A DNA stretch of 64,000 nucleotides, from contig NZ_JAUSQX010000001.1 in assembly GCF_030811535.1 (NCBI RefSeq), forward strand, positions 1,839,165 through 1,903,164. Reading direction: 5' to 3'. The notes under the pieces were generated by a model. That model had not been told where the DNA came from and ran no database searches. It worked only from the letters and a program-made list of their open reading frames with translations. Position numbers and translations under genes: made by a program. Below, in pieces: positions 9,024-18,306 of this stretch. Positions within the stretch are counted from its first letter, which is position 1, and each line of letters begins with the position of its first letter. Source of the stretch: Trueperella bonasi. GTDB taxonomy: Bacteria; Actinomycetota; Actinomycetes; Actinomycetales; Actinomycetaceae.

Positions 9024-10052
9024 ATGCACGAGGGAAGATTCACGGGACGCACGCTTGCACAGCGGCTATCTGCTCCCGCCCAGCTTCGGCTTCCAAGCCC
9101 GCACCTGGGGCTGTCTTGGCGTAATCTCCGCCAGGCTGATCTGGATGAGGTCCGTGATCTTCTCGATGAATCATCTGATGCTCGCGCGATTGACGAATTT
9201 CGGATACTCCGTTCGATCGGCGCCCTTTTAGACGGCACCGCGGGTGAATCTACTGATGCACTCGGCGGCTGGGATCCGGCCGGTACCCTTCAAGCGATTG
9301 GGCTAGTGAATCTCAACAGCAATCCGCTCACTGAGGTTCATGCCGACGTGCTCGGACTAACACGGCCGCAATGGCGTGGGCGAGGTATCGGGCGAGCGCT
9401 ACTTGAATGGCAGGATGGCCGAGCACGCCAGCTAATCTTGCAGGCTGATCATGACCTGCCAGCCTCGATTCGTTCGCGCGTACGCAGCGATAATTTGGGC
9501 CGACGTCGGCTTCTTGCAGCCGGCGGATTTTCACCGCAGTGGCGGTGGACTTTCATGGACTTGGAGCTTGCTGAAAGTCACCGCGAGCTAGCGATGCACG
9601 CAACGCAAAGATTGGCTGCCCGTGGAATGTTCTTGGAAGTCTTTGAAGATAGTCACAGCGAAGAGGTTCGCCGGCTCCACAATCGGGTATCGATGGTGAT
9701 GGAACGCCGCCAACCGCTCAGCACTGAACAATGGCGATCGAGGCTCGCGGGATCGAACCTGAAGACATCGTCGATCCTTACCGATGGTACGAATATTGTT
9801 GGATACCTGCTATCAGCTTCGGTAGCTGAAGGTGATAGCCTCTACGTGACGTTTTACGGAATCGATCGCGGGTTTCGCAATCAAGGTAACGGTACAGATC
9901 TCATTTTGTCGCACATTGATCGTGCGCTAGATCGGGGATTTACTAGGTTGAGCGTGCCGATCGTTTCCGAAGGGGCGCTAGAGACTAACTTCCTCAAGAA
10001 ATATGGTTTCTTTGAGGCGGATTCGCAGATTCTCTATACGATTGATATTTGA
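9024..10052 (+). CDS. Tandem-GNAT acetyltransferase (first of pair)
   Basis: A 342-aa protein with two GNAT folds, an architecture shared with mycothiol synthase (MshD). The first fold carries the acetyl-CoA loop QWRGRGIGRALL (about residues 114-125) and the second has a weaker GFRNQGNGTDLI near 288. The weaker second loop suggests that one half may be structural. The substrate is unknown. The ATG at 9024 follows TAGACT by seven bases with no Shine-Dalgarno (leaderless type). The stop overlaps the next gene by one base, so the two are co-transcribed. Confidence 0.8.
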   Translation: MHEGRFTGRTLAQRLSAPAQLRLPSPHLGLSWRNLRQADLDEVRDLLDESSDARAIDEFRILRSIGALLDGTAGESTDALGGWDPAGTLQAIGLVNLNSNPLTEVHADVLGLTRPQWRGRGIGRALLEWQDGRARQLILQADHDLPASIRSRVRSDNLGRRRLLAAGGFSPQWRWTFMDLELAESHRELAMHATQRLAARGMFLEVFEDSHSEEVRRLHNRVSMVMERRQPLSTEQWRSRLAGSNLKTSSILTDGTNIVGYLLSASVAEGDSLYVTFYGIDRGFRNQGNGTDLILSHIDRALDRGFTRLSVPIVSEGALETNFLKKYGFFEADSQILYTIDI

Positions 10053-11026
10053 TGAACGATCAAACGTGGCAGTGGCAGAAACTGCATGCAACCGATGCGC
10101 AAGCGATCCATGATTTGATCTTGCGCATTGAAGAGGCGGATTCGGCATCGATCCGTACTTCGGGGCTTGAGGTTGAGTCATATTTTCACGACTCACACGT
10201 CTGGCGTGCACAGGGAGCCTGGGTGGGTGACTATCTGGTCGCCTTTGGTCTCGCACGTACTCCGAAAGGTAACGCCGGGGCGGCACCGATCACCGTTTCT
10301 GGTGGGGTAGCGCCCCAGTGGCGTGATAGGGGAGTTGGCAAGGATCTGCTCCAGCGGCAGTTACTGACGTCCCGTGAAGTTGCAGACGAACTCGGACTTT
10401 TGAGCGCTGATGTGCACATGTATGTTGAAAGCTCGCAGGCGGACCTGATTGGTCTTGCTAACGAATTTAATTTCACAACCGTGTCACAGTTTGTTCAGAT
10501 GCGCCGGAGTTTAGATCTTCCCATGGCCGGTGTTGATACTTCGCAATACATTCAGATCATCAAATTTTCCGATGATTGGATGAAGGATACGCGAAAGGCC
10601 CACAACAAGATTTTGGCAGGCTCACAATCGTGGTCAAAATTGGATGCTCAGGCCTGGAAAGATCGCATCTCAGGTATGGAAGAAGATTGGTGCTTTGTGG
10701 CTCTGGACCTGTTTGGCGATCGCCCGAAACTTGCCGGATACCTTCTTGCCTCTCGCTTTTCTTCTCAAATTAGCGGGTTGGATGCTGCTGTATACGAGGA
10801 AGGGTACGTCGAAGAAATCGTGGTCCTGCCGCAGTGGCGGGGCAAAAATGTGGCCTCATCCCTGATGGTCGCGGCGATGGACCGCTTCAGGGCTGATGGT
10901 CTGAACTATATCGGCTTAGATGTGGTTATCGACGAAGACGGCGAAAACGCCGAGCTCGTAGCAGTTTTCGAACACTTCGATTTCGAACGGGTCGCAGAAA
11001 CGTACATCGTTGCGACCCGTGTTTAG
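10052..11026 (+). CDS. Tandem-GNAT acetyltransferase (second of pair)
   Basis: A 324-aa paralogue-like protein, also with two GNAT folds: QWRDRGVGKDLL near residue 89 and QWRGKNVASSLM near 265. Here the second site lacks the usual second glycine (RGKNVA), the reverse of a fully canonical R/Q-x-x-G-x-G/A loop, but is probably functional. The ATG at 10052 overlaps the stop of the preceding gene (TGATG), which implies translational coupling and perhaps a heterodimer. The 3' end overlaps the convergent parC by four bases. Substrate unknown. Confidence 0.78.
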   Translation: MNDQTWQWQKLHATDAQAIHDLILRIEEADSASIRTSGLEVESYFHDSHVWRAQGAWVGDYLVAFGLARTPKGNAGAAPITVSGGVAPQWRDRGVGKDLLQRQLLTSREVADELGLLSADVHMYVESSQADLIGLANEFNFTTVSQFVQMRRSLDLPMAGVDTSQYIQIIKFSDDWMKDTRKAHNKILAGSQSWSKLDAQAWKDRISGMEEDWCFVALDLFGDRPKLAGYLLASRFSSQISGLDAAVYEEGYVEEIVVLPQWRGKNVASSLMVAAMDRFRADGLNYIGLDVVIDEDGENAELVAVFEHFDFERVAETYIVATRV

Positions 11027-13431
11027 CCGATTGCAATAACGACGGCGGCAAGTGGCTGGCCGGAGGCGTCGCGCCGTTCGTCAACCTCGGGTAACTCAAC
11101 GGACTTTCCGCCTTGGCCCATTGCCCGCGGTGGTAATTCGCCAACCCAGGCGAGCTGAAGCGTGTCTTCGCCACGGAGAAAGCGGTGAGCACGTACACCG
11201 CCGGTAGCCCGGCCTTTGGCAGGAAAGCGATCGAGGGGAGTGACCTTCGCCGAACCCGCCGTGGTGCCCGGTAGCGAGTTAGCCGCCCCAGCGACTGTGA
11301 CAACGCCGTGAGCCGCAAGGTCGTTATCAGGAACGACGCCGAATGCAACAACCTTTTCGCCCTCTGGAAGTCGAATGCCCGCTACTCCTTGGCCGGCTCG
11401 GCCCTGTGGCCGAACGTCTTTCGCGGCGAAGCGCAACAGTTGGGCGTTTGAGGTGATGAGCACAATCTGGTCGGTATCCAGTGCCGGTCGAGCGCCAATA
11501 ACCTCATCGTCGTTGGAAAGTTTAATGATCTCGATTGCGCCGCGTTCGGGAATATCAGGTTTGACCCGCTTGATTTTTCCTTGTGCCGTTGCAACGCCGA
11601 GTACGGGTGCGTCTTCCGCAAGTGAAATCAGAGCAACGACACGCGCATCCTTGGGCATGAGTAAAATTTCAGCGACGGGAGCACCGCCAGTCAGGCTTGG
11701 CGCTCCCTCGGTGGCCGGAATCGCTGGAATGTCGACGACGTCAAGGCGCTGAACGGATCCGTCGGAGGTGACTACCCCGATCTGCGAAAGATTGGAGGTG
11801 AAGACTTTGGACACGATCGCGTCATGCGCGGCGCGCGGGCCGCTTCGTGAAGGTTCTGCTTCTGTAACGATTCTTGCAATAAGCCCGTCTCCAGATAAAA
11901 CTACCCAGGCCGGGTCGTCTTCGATTTTCAGGGAACCGCGAGGTGACGGCGTGCTACGGGAGTCCGCCTCAAGCAACACCGTCCGCCGTGGCGTACCGAA
12001 TTGGCGTGATACCTGAGCGAGCTCTTCCGAAATGAGCGCGAAAAGCCGCGTCTGCGAACCGAGAATCTCCGTCAGGTCGGCGATTGTTTCAACCAGCTCA
12101 TTCTTTTCGGATTCCAGTTCAATCTGACTAAATTTCGTTAGCCTACGCAATCTCAGTTCGAGGATGTATTCAGCCTGCAACTCGCTGAGATCAAAAACTT
12201 TCATCAGGCGATCTTTCGCGATCGCTGAGTCGTCCGAGGAGCGAATAACGGCGATTACTTCGTCGATATCGAGGATGGCGATGAGCAGACCCTCAACAAG
12301 GTGCAACCGCTCCTTTGCTCGATCAAGGCGGAACTGAGTGCGGCGGCGAGTAACGTCGATCCGGTGGTCGAGGAACACGCGCAACAGATCTTTCAGGCCG
12401 AGTGTGCGTGGTTGGCCGTCAACGAGTGCCACATTGTTGATCCCAAAGGACTCTTCTAACGGAGTGTACTTGTATAGATCGGCAAGCACAGCATCCGGGT
12501 TAAAGGAATTTTTTACTTCGATCACGAGTCGTGTGCCATGGTTACGATCAGTAAGGTTTTGGACGGCAGCAATACCTTGAAGTTTCTTTGACTGGACGCC
12601 CTCTTTGATCTTATCGATCACTTTTTCAGGGCCAACAAGATAGGGAAGCTCAGTGAAAATAATGCCCTTGCGGCGCGGCGAGATATTTTCGATATGAGCG
12701 GTTGCCCGCGTGCGGAAAATACCACGGCCCGTTTCATATGCCTGGCGTACACCATCGAGCCCAATGATTTTTCCACCCTCGGGCAGGTCCGGCCCTGGAA
12801 TGTAGCGCATAAGTTCATCGAGGCTGGCATCGGGAGTATCGAGGAGGAACCGGGCCCCTGCCACCACTTCAACAAGGTTGTGCGGAGCCATGTTCGTTGC
12901 CATTCCAACGGCGATTCCCGAAGAACCATTGACGAGTAGATTCGGAATCGCTGCGGGTAACACTTCGGGCTGCATGTAGGTGTTGTCGTAATTGGCCACC
13001 ATGTCAACCACGTCCTCATCTAGTGAGGACGTCATTGCAAGCGCGCCCGGTGCCATCCGAACTTCCGTATAGCGTGGTGCGGCTGGCCCATCGTCGAGAG
13101 AGCCAAAATTACCGTGGCCGTCAACCAGAGGCATGCGCATCGTGAAGGGCTGTGCGAGGCGAACCATCGCATCGTAAATTGCGGTGTCACCGTGCGGGTG
13201 AAGTCTGCCCATGACATCGCCAACGACGCGCGAGGATTTCACGTGTCCTTTATCCGGGCGCAAGCCCATTCGGTCCATTTGAAAGAGGATGCGACGCTGA
13301 ACGGGCTTGAGCCCGTCGCGGGCATCGGGCAGGGCCCGTGCGTAGATCACCGAATAGGAATATTCGAGGAAGGAACTGCGCATCTCCTTAGAGACGTCGA
13401 TATCTACAATGTGCTCATCGGTTTGGGCCAT
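11023..13431 (-). CDS. parC: Type IIA DNA topoisomerase subunit A (ParC/GyrA-like)
   Basis: The DNA breakage-reunion subunit, 802 aa. The quinolone-determining segment is [19 protein letters not shown] (from about residue 78) and the catalytic tyrosine is Y121 in [11 protein letters not shown] Leu-rich coiled coil with [16 protein letters not shown] is followed by a six-bladed beta-pinwheel C-terminal domain. The GyrA-box typical of gyrase (QRRGGKG-like) is not evident, and [13 protein letters not shown] is the closest stretch, in keeping with ParC. It partners subunit B at 6849-8987, separated by the GNAT pair. The ATG at 13431 lies six bases after GATAAT on the minus strand. Confidence 0.9.
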   Translation of the reverse strand: MAQTDEHIVDIDVSKEMRSSFLEYSYSVIYARALPDARDGLKPVQRRILFQMDRMGLRPDKGHVKSSRVVGDVMGRLHPHGDTAIYDAMVRLAQPFTMRMPLVDGHGNFGSLDDGPAAPRYTEVRMAPGALAMTSSLDEDVVDMVANYDNTYMQPEVLPAAIPNLLVNGSSGIAVGMATNMAPHNLVEVVAGARFLLDTPDASLDELMRYIPGPDLPEGGKIIGLDGVRQAYETGRGIFRTRATAHIENISPRRKGIIFTELPYLVGPEKVIDKIKEGVQSKKLQGIAAVQNLTDRNHGTRLVIEVKNSFNPDAVLADLYKYTPLEESFGINNVALVDGQPRTLGLKDLLRVFLDHRIDVTRRRTQFRLDRAKERLHLVEGLLIAILDIDEVIAVIRSSDDSAIAKDRLMKVFDLSELQAEYILELRLRRLTKFSQIELESEKNELVETIADLTEILGSQTRLFALISEELAQVSRQFGTPRRTVLLEADSRSTPSPRGSLKIEDDPAWVVLSGDGLIARIVTEAEPSRSGPRAAHDAIVSKVFTSNLSQIGVVTSDGSVQRLDVVDIPAIPATEGAPSLTGGAPVAEILLMPKDARVVALISLAEDAPVLGVATAQGKIKRVKPDIPERGAIEIIKLSNDDEVIGARPALDTDQIVLITSNAQLLRFAAKDVRPQGRAGQGVAGIRLPEGEKVVAFGVVPDNDLAAHGVVTVAGAANSLPGTTAGSAKVTPLDRFPAKGRATGGVRAHRFLRGEDTLQLAWVGELPPRAMGQGGKSVELPEVDERRDASGQPLAAVVIAIG

Positions 13432-13543
13432 TCGACCATTATCGACGCGCTCGATATCGATTTTGCGTAGGCGCAGGCCCGTGTTGCGGTGATTTTAGCC
13501 GCCTGCTTTCGTACTATCACTCCGCCTTTGAGACAATGGGCAA

Positions 13544-14101
13544 ATGATTGACGTTCGAGTGGAGCTAAATACTGCACTAGCATCGCTAGTTTTGGCGGAA
13601 TCACCGGTTTTGACAGATATTGCTCAGACGATCGGCAAGGAAACGATTCGTGCGTTTTATGTGCGGCCAGAAACCGTTTTCGATGCCGACTCGGTTTATG
13701 ACCGGATCGTCTGCTTCGCGGTCACCGAGCGGAGGTTGTTGCTGATCTTTTCTGATACGAATTATGAGATGGACACGCGAGGCGAATATGTCACGACAGC
13801 CCAATCCGTCCGGTTGGAAGATATTAAAGAACACCATGTGGTGCGCCGCCGCGAATTCCAAGGTGAACGGGTGGGTGAACTCAATTCAATTTTGCTGCGC
13901 TTACGGTGGGGCACATCCTTCAATCAAGATTTTCAACCCGGAGCGTGCGAGGATCCAACCTGCACTAATGACCATGGTTATCTTGGCATTGCGACGAACG
14001 AGGACTTGCAGATCTTCCTCGATCGGCACACGGATTCTGCCTATTTCCGTGAAGGGGTAAGCTTTATCGAAACGCTTTCCACTATATTGGGGGATTTGTG
14101 A
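13544..14101 (+). CDS. DUF5998 family protein
   Basis: A 185-aa soluble protein of an actinobacterial family that typically sits upstream of the nucleotide pyrophosphatase/phosphodiesterase-like gene, as here. It is mostly beta-strand. Cys pairs near CEDPTCTNDHGYLG could bind a metal or form a loop. The stop overlaps the next start by four bases (GTGA arrangement). The ATG at 13544 lies six bases after GACAAT with no Shine-Dalgarno. Function unknown. Confidence 0.72.
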   Translation: MIDVRVELNTALASLVLAESPVLTDIAQTIGKETIRAFYVRPETVFDADSVYDRIVCFAVTERRLLLIFSDTNYEMDTRGEYVTTAQSVRLEDIKEHHVVRRREFQGERVGELNSILLRLRWGTSFNQDFQPGACEDPTCTNDHGYLGIATNEDLQIFLDRHTDSAYFREGVSFIETLSTILGDL

Positions 14102-15234
14102 ATCTGGACGGCGCGATACGCCCCAAGGTCAAGAACCTCTCGAGCGTGATGACGAGTGCGCTAGCCGCAATTGGTAAAGGTTCCTTGACGGGTATAGCTT
14201 CTCAAGCTGAAACAGCAAAGCGCGAAGCAACTTTCGATTTTCCGGCTGCCAAACGCGCGTGCGTCGTTCTTGCTGATGGGCTCGGCTACCATCAGCTCAG
14301 CCAACGCTTTGGGCATGCGCCCAACATTCGTACCTTTGGAAACCAGAATTTTATTACGACGGTTGTTCCATCTACGACGGCGGCCGGAATCACATCCTTG
14401 GGTACCGGCCTCATGCCCGGTCAGACCGCGGTGGCCGGTTATTCCTTAAAAGTTCCGGGCACCCGGGATGTTTTCAGCTTGATCTCGTGGAACTCCCCGC
14501 GGGTAAACCCTGAAACATGGCAAACACAATCCACGCTATTTGAGACGGTAGGCGGGGAGCTAGTCAAGGTTCAGCCCGCGAAATACGTCAGTTCGGGGTT
14601 GACGCAAACCGGCTTACGTGGCGGGCGCACCGTCGTCGCCGAAAATCTCACCGAACGGGTCGACGCCACAGTGCGCGAATTGCGCGCCGAGGCCGATCTC
14701 GTCTATCTGTACTGGGACAGGATCGATGCCACCGGCCACAGATACGGGTGGACCTCAGAACAATGGATCGTAGAACTAGAACACTTCGACGAGGAATTTG
14801 GGAGGCTCGTTCGCTCACTACCTTCAGACACACTCGTGGTGCTCACGGCGGATCACGGGATGATTGACGTTTCGGAACGTATTGATATCCGGAGTTTTGA
14901 TGAGCTGACGCGTGATGTTGACGTGGTAGCCGGCGAATCACGAGCGGTACAGGTATATACTTCCCGTCCAGAAGATGTTGCAAACAGGTGGCAAGAGTTT
15001 TTCGAAGATGACGCGTGGATTCTAACTAAATCACAAGCGGTTGCCGAGGGGCTGTTTGGCCCGGTCACGGACTTTGCCAGCAATGTGATCGGTGACGTTT
15101 TCGCATTCGCGAAAGGAACGCTTGCCATTGTGGATTCGAAATTTCAAAGTCCTGGCGCGATCGGTCTGATCGGCGTGCATGGATCCTTAACGCAAGAGGA
15201 GATGCACATCCCGCTATTCGTCGATGTGCTCTAG
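14098..15234 (+). CDS. Alkaline phosphatase superfamily phosphodiesterase/nucleotide pyrophosphatase
   Basis: A 378-aa hydrolase of the type I phosphodiesterase/nucleotide pyrophosphatase group. The metal-site residues are visible: D in VVLADGLGYH, the Thr nucleophile in PSTTAAGITSLGTG, WDRIDATGHRYG, LTADHGMID and the late IGVHGSL. There is no signal peptide, so it is probably cytoplasmic. The GTG at 14098 overlaps the DUF5998 stop. The substrate could be a nucleotide or phospholipid diester. It overlaps the convergent sepH by four bases. Confidence 0.85.
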   Translation: MNLDGAIRPKVKNLSSVMTSALAAIGKGSLTGIASQAETAKREATFDFPAAKRACVVLADGLGYHQLSQRFGHAPNIRTFGNQNFITTVVPSTTAAGITSLGTGLMPGQTAVAGYSLKVPGTRDVFSLISWNSPRVNPETWQTQSTLFETVGGELVKVQPAKYVSSGLTQTGLRGGRTVVAENLTERVDATVRELRAEADLVYLYWDRIDATGHRYGWTSEQWIVELEHFDEEFGRLVRSLPSDTLVVLTADHGMIDVSERIDIRSFDELTRDVDVVAGESRAVQVYTSRPEDVANRWQEFFEDDAWILTKSQAVAEGLFGPVTDFASNVIGDVFAFAKGTLAIVDSKFQSPGAIGLIGVHGSLTQEEMHIPLFVDVL

Positions 15235-16268
15235 CTATCCTTTGAATAGCCGAAAACGATTTCATCCCACGAAGGCATAGCGGGGCGTTCCCGGCGCCGT
15301 TTCTTCTTTGCTGTGCCACTGTTCCCAGCTTCGCGCGACTTCTCTTCAGCCGCTGCAGTGACACCCGGCAATTCCTGCTGGCCGGGTAGCACGTCGCTAC
15401 CTTCAGATTCTTCGGATGCGTTGTCTTCGACCGGTTTCGCCGCTTCGCGATCAGGCAGCTTCAAAACCGTGGCATCGACGGCCGCTTCGGGCTCCGAATG
15501 AGCTGGGTGTGCGCCGTCGAAATCAGCTTCGGTAGGCATTGGTTGTGAGGCCCCGCGCTTGGAATTTAAGGAAGCAAGCATCGTGTCAATATCCACGGGT
15601 GTTCCAGACGATGCGGGCTCAGCATCGATTGCAGAGATCTTCTCAGAAGGCGTCTGCTCGGAGCTGGCTGAAATAGCGGGCGTGTTTGGTTTCCGCCACG
15701 GACTGGTGGGAGCGGGAATCTGATTCTCCGTCAACCAGGTTGCCTCATCGTTATGGGCCTGCACGGTTTGCGCTTTGGTGTTGACCTTCCACAGCGCAGT
15801 GTACTCCCGGCCCCCGCTCGAATAGCGTGCGACGAGCATCCACGGTTCGCCCTGATCGCGGTAGGCATCCCACGTCACGCTAGATGGATCAATATCGCGA
15901 GAAATAAGCCGCGAGATCACCAGCTCCTCGAGAGTCATACCCCCGACGTCGTGCCCGAGTCGATAGGCACGCGCGAGCTGAGAGGTGTATTCGCGTTCGG
16001 CGAAGATTGGGGAGGCCAAACCCGTGAGCTGGCTTGGTGGTAAAGACGAAATTTCGGAAACTTCGGCTACGGTTAGTCCAGAACGGAAATGTGCCTGAAT
16101 TTCTCGTGGAGTGATCGGACGTGGCTCGGAGTCGTCGTCGCGCTGTACATCGGTACGCAAGGCTGCGCGGAGCTCGTCAGTGATCGGCAAAACGTAGCGA
16201 TTGCCTTCGGAATCATTCAGACTGAGCTTTTGCCCGTCCGAAAGCCCCAGCAGATCGAGCTCAATCAT
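15231..16268 (-). CDS. sepH: Septation protein SepH
   Basis: An actinobacterial cell division protein that stimulates FtsZ assembly; 345 aa. The N-terminal DUF3071 domain (IELDLLGLSDGQKLSL... to about residue 180) contains a helix-turn-helix-like PREIQAHFRSGLTVAEVSE. It is followed by a long disordered acidic linker and a basic RKKRRRERPAMPSWDEIVFG tail, which is the conserved end of SepH. The start at 16268 is chosen because GGAGG lies six bases upstream; the longer frame to 16304 has no such site. Confidence 0.9.
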   Translation of the reverse strand: MIELDLLGLSDGQKLSLNDSEGNRYVLPITDELRAALRTDVQRDDDSEPRPITPREIQAHFRSGLTVAEVSEISSLPPSQLTGLASPIFAEREYTSQLARAYRLGHDVGGMTLEELVISRLISRDIDPSSVTWDAYRDQGEPWMLVARYSSGGREYTALWKVNTKAQTVQAHNDEATWLTENQIPAPTSPWRKPNTPAISASSEQTPSEKISAIDAEPASSGTPVDIDTMLASLNSKRGASQPMPTEADFDGAHPAHSEPEAAVDATVLKLPDREAAKPVEDNASEESEGSDVLPGQQELPGVTAAAEEKSREAGNSGTAKKKRRRERPAMPSWDEIVFGYSKDS

Positions 16269-16389
16269 GTATTTCCTCCTACGGTTCTTCCCCAAGATTG
16301 CCACTTCCGCACAGCCATTTGGGTATTAGCGCTTGGTGTGTTGGATTTCAATGCGATTATCTCACTAAATCCACAATTGGTATCTTATG

Positions 16390-16418
16390 TTGTCAAATCC
16401 TTCTAGCTTTGGTAAAAA
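16390..16418 (+). promoter_or_regulatory. Candidate sigma-70 promoter for the DUF4193 operon
   Basis: TTGTCA at 16390-16395 and TAAAAA at 16413-16418 are separated by 17 bases. This implies a leader of about 25 nt before the ATG at 16451, which has GATGAGG as its Shine-Dalgarno. Confidence 0.45.
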
Positions 16419-16450
16419 GACCTTGAACATTCACCGGATGAGGAATATAA

Positions 16451-16750
16451 ATGGCAACAGATTATGATGCGCCGCGCAAGCAAGACGAAGAGCTGAAGGA
16501 AGATTCACTCACCCAACTGAAAGCTCGCAGTAATGACCATCAATCGAGTTCGGTCGATGAAGACGAGGTTGAAGCGGCTGAAGGCTTCGAACTTCCGGGG
16601 GCCGACCTATCAAATGTCGAGCTTTCCGTAGCGGTTGTCCCCGCGCAGGATGATGAGTTCACGTGCTCACAGTGTTTTCTCGTCCACCACCGTTCGCAGC
16701 TTGCCTATGAGGAGGGCGGAATGCCCGTGTGCGCGGACTGCGCGTCCTAG
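16451..16750 (+). CDS. DUF4193 family protein
   Basis: A 99-aa acidic protein with a C-terminal zinc ribbon (CSQCFLVHHRSQ ... CADCAS). It is characteristic of DUF4193, found next to the dut/DUF3710 cluster in actinobacteria. Most of the N-terminal two thirds is disordered and Asp/Glu-rich. It is the first gene of a plus-strand operon with DUF3710, the OB-fold protein and DUF3159. Role unknown; RNA polymerase association is only a guess from its resemblance to other small acidic zinc-ribbon proteins. Confidence 0.85.
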   Translation: MATDYDAPRKQDEELKEDSLTQLKARSNDHQSSSVDEDEVEAAEGFELPGADLSNVELSVAVVPAQDDEFTCSQCFLVHHRSQLAYEEGGMPVCADCAS

Positions 16751-16759
16751 GGGTTTACC

Positions 16760-17377
16760 ATGGCATGGTTTTTCCGAAAGAAAAAAGACGCCGAACCCGC
16801 AGCCGAACAGCCTACACCTGAAGAGGAGAAAGCTCGGTTAGAAGGCCCGTGGGATTCCGGCGACGTTGAAGATCTAGGGCAACGTCTCGATGCCGGTTCG
16901 CTCTGGATCCCGTTGGTGCCCGGTGCCTCTTTACAGTTTTCCTTAGATCGGAAGCGACGCCAAGTTTTGGGCATCGTTTTTTCGAAGAACAATTCGGCTC
17001 TACAGCTTCAAGTATTTTCCTCACCACGATCCCGAGACATTTGGGATGAGGTCCGCCGAGATATGCAAACCTCAATTGCCAAGCAGGGCGGCTCCTCCCA
17101 AGAGGCACAGGGAGAGTTCGGAACCGAGTTACGTGCCAACATGCCCGTGGCGAATTCGAAGAATGTTGCCCCCTATCGCTTCATTGGCATCGATGGGCCA
17201 CGTTGGCTTTTACGAGCCACGATTTATGGTAGAGCCGGATCGGACGACGAGGCAGCAAAGGAAATGTACGACATCATTAAAGACGTCGTCGTTCATCGCG
17301 GCCAGACACCTCATCCACCTAGAGAGCTCTTACCACTTGAGATCCCGCAGCAGATCAAAAATCAGGGCGATGAGTAG
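16760..17377 (+). CDS. DUF3710 family protein
   Basis: A 205-aa protein starting MAWFFRKKK, with the conserved GPWDSGDVEDLGQRLDAGSLWIPL and RWLLRATIYGRAG segments of DUF3710. It is cytoplasmic. It lies ten bases after DUF4193 and overlaps the OB-fold gene by eight bases, so it is part of one operon. Function unknown. In many actinobacteria dut precedes it, but here no dut gene lies between. Confidence 0.88.
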   Translation: MAWFFRKKKDAEPAAEQPTPEEEKARLEGPWDSGDVEDLGQRLDAGSLWIPLVPGASLQFSLDRKRRQVLGIVFSKNNSALQLQVFSSPRSRDIWDEVRRDMQTSIAKQGGSSQEAQGEFGTELRANMPVANSKNVAPYRFIGIDGPRWLLRATIYGRAGSDDEAAKEMYDIIKDVVVHRGQTPHPPRELLPLEIPQQIKNQGDE

Positions 17378-17615
17378 GCGAACTGCGCTAACAGGTACCG
17401 TTCGGGCTATCACCTATCCGGGTGCACTGCGCCCGCAAGTTCGGCTTCGGCTCGAGGTCGATCAGGAGACAATCACGGTTCATTTCCTTTCTCGCTCTAC
17501 ACTTGAATGCATTGATATAGGTTCAAAATTGCACGTGACGGGCGCTCTGACGAGTTTTCGAGGAGTTCCGACGATGTTTAACCCCAGCTTTGTGATCAAG
17601 GAAGCCGATGAATAA
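17370..17615 (+). CDS. Small OB-fold nucleic-acid-binding-like protein
   Basis: An 81-aa protein forming one OB-fold: LTGTVRAITYPGALRPQVRLRLEVDQETITVHFL, then GSKLHVTGALTSFRGVPTMFNP. It is the usual partner between DUF3710 and DUF3159. The ATG at 17370 lies inside the end of DUF3710 (8-bp overlap). A longer reading upstream to 17046 would run through DUF3710 coding sequence and is not supported. Confidence 0.8.
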   Translation: MSRRTALTGTVRAITYPGALRPQVRLRLEVDQETITVHFLSRSTLECIDIGSKLHVTGALTSFRGVPTMFNPSFVIKEADE

Positions 17616-18306
17616 AGAACATGCGGGCGAGGAACTAACCTCGGCGGGCCTGCGAGCAGTGATCGAAGACGATTTCGATATCGTCGAGGCAGTTGGGGGG
17701 ATCCGTGGGATTGTCGAATCGGTTTTGCCGACGATCGTTTTCCTCATTCTTTACACCGTGACGGCGGAATTGAATCTCGCATTGGTCGTCTCAGTTGGGA
17801 CCACAGCCGTTTTCATTCTCGTCCGTGCTGTCCAACGCATATCGGTTCTTCCAGCTCTGGGTGGGCTGCTCGCAATTGCCCTTTCAGCAGTTATCGCCTG
17901 GCGGAGCGGAGAGGCCTCGAACTTCTTCGTGTGGGGCCTTGTGACGAACGCGGCGTATTTGCTCGGCCTGCTGATTTCCTTAGCGCTGCGCTGGCCAATC
18001 ATGGGGGTGATGATTGGATTTTTGCGCGGGGACGCCACCTCTTGGCACTCGGATCGAAGCGATCCCGCAAAAATTATTACTCGGCGTCGATACACTCAGA
18101 TCACATGGTTATGGGTGGGGATGTTTGCCGTGCGTTTGCTTGTTCAAGCGCCGCTCTACTTTGCGGATGCGACAGAAGCACTTGGAATCGCCCGACTTTT
18201 TATGGGGGTGCCTCTATTTGCCCTAGTCGCATGGTTTACGTGGATGATGGTTCGCGGGCTGCCGGATATCGAGCAAAAGGAACCATCGCAAGCTTTAGCG
18301 AAATAG
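17608..18306 (+). CDS. DUF3159 integral membrane protein
   Basis: A 232-aa protein with about five or six hydrophobic helices (VLPTIVFLILYTV, LALVVSVGTTAVFIL, LGGLLAIALSAVIAW, FVWGLVTNAAYLLGLLISLAL and others). The conserved RWPIMGVMIGFLRGD and RRRYTQITWLWVGMFAVRLLVQ are family hallmarks. It is adjacent to TrkA-type genes, as usual for this family. The transport role is unproven. It overlaps the OB-fold gene by eight bases at its start and the convergent TrkA-type gene by 12 bases at its end. Confidence 0.87.
   Translation: MNKEHAGEELTSAGLRAVIEDDFDIVEAVGGIRGIVESVLPTIVFLILYTVTAELNLALVVSVGTTAVFILVRAVQRISVLPALGGLLAIALSAVIAWRSGEASNFFVWGLVTNAAYLLGLLISLALRWPIMGVMIGFLRGDATSWHSDRSDPAKIITRRRYTQITWLWVGMFAVRLLVQAPLYFADATEALGIARLFMGVPLFALVAWFTWMMVRGLPDIEQKEPSQALAK

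Noticed and set aside
11023..13431. Quinolone-resistance mutation in parC (Thr after HPHGD)
   Set aside because: Thr at this position may be the natural residue of the lineage; one sequence without wild-type comparison cannot show resistance.
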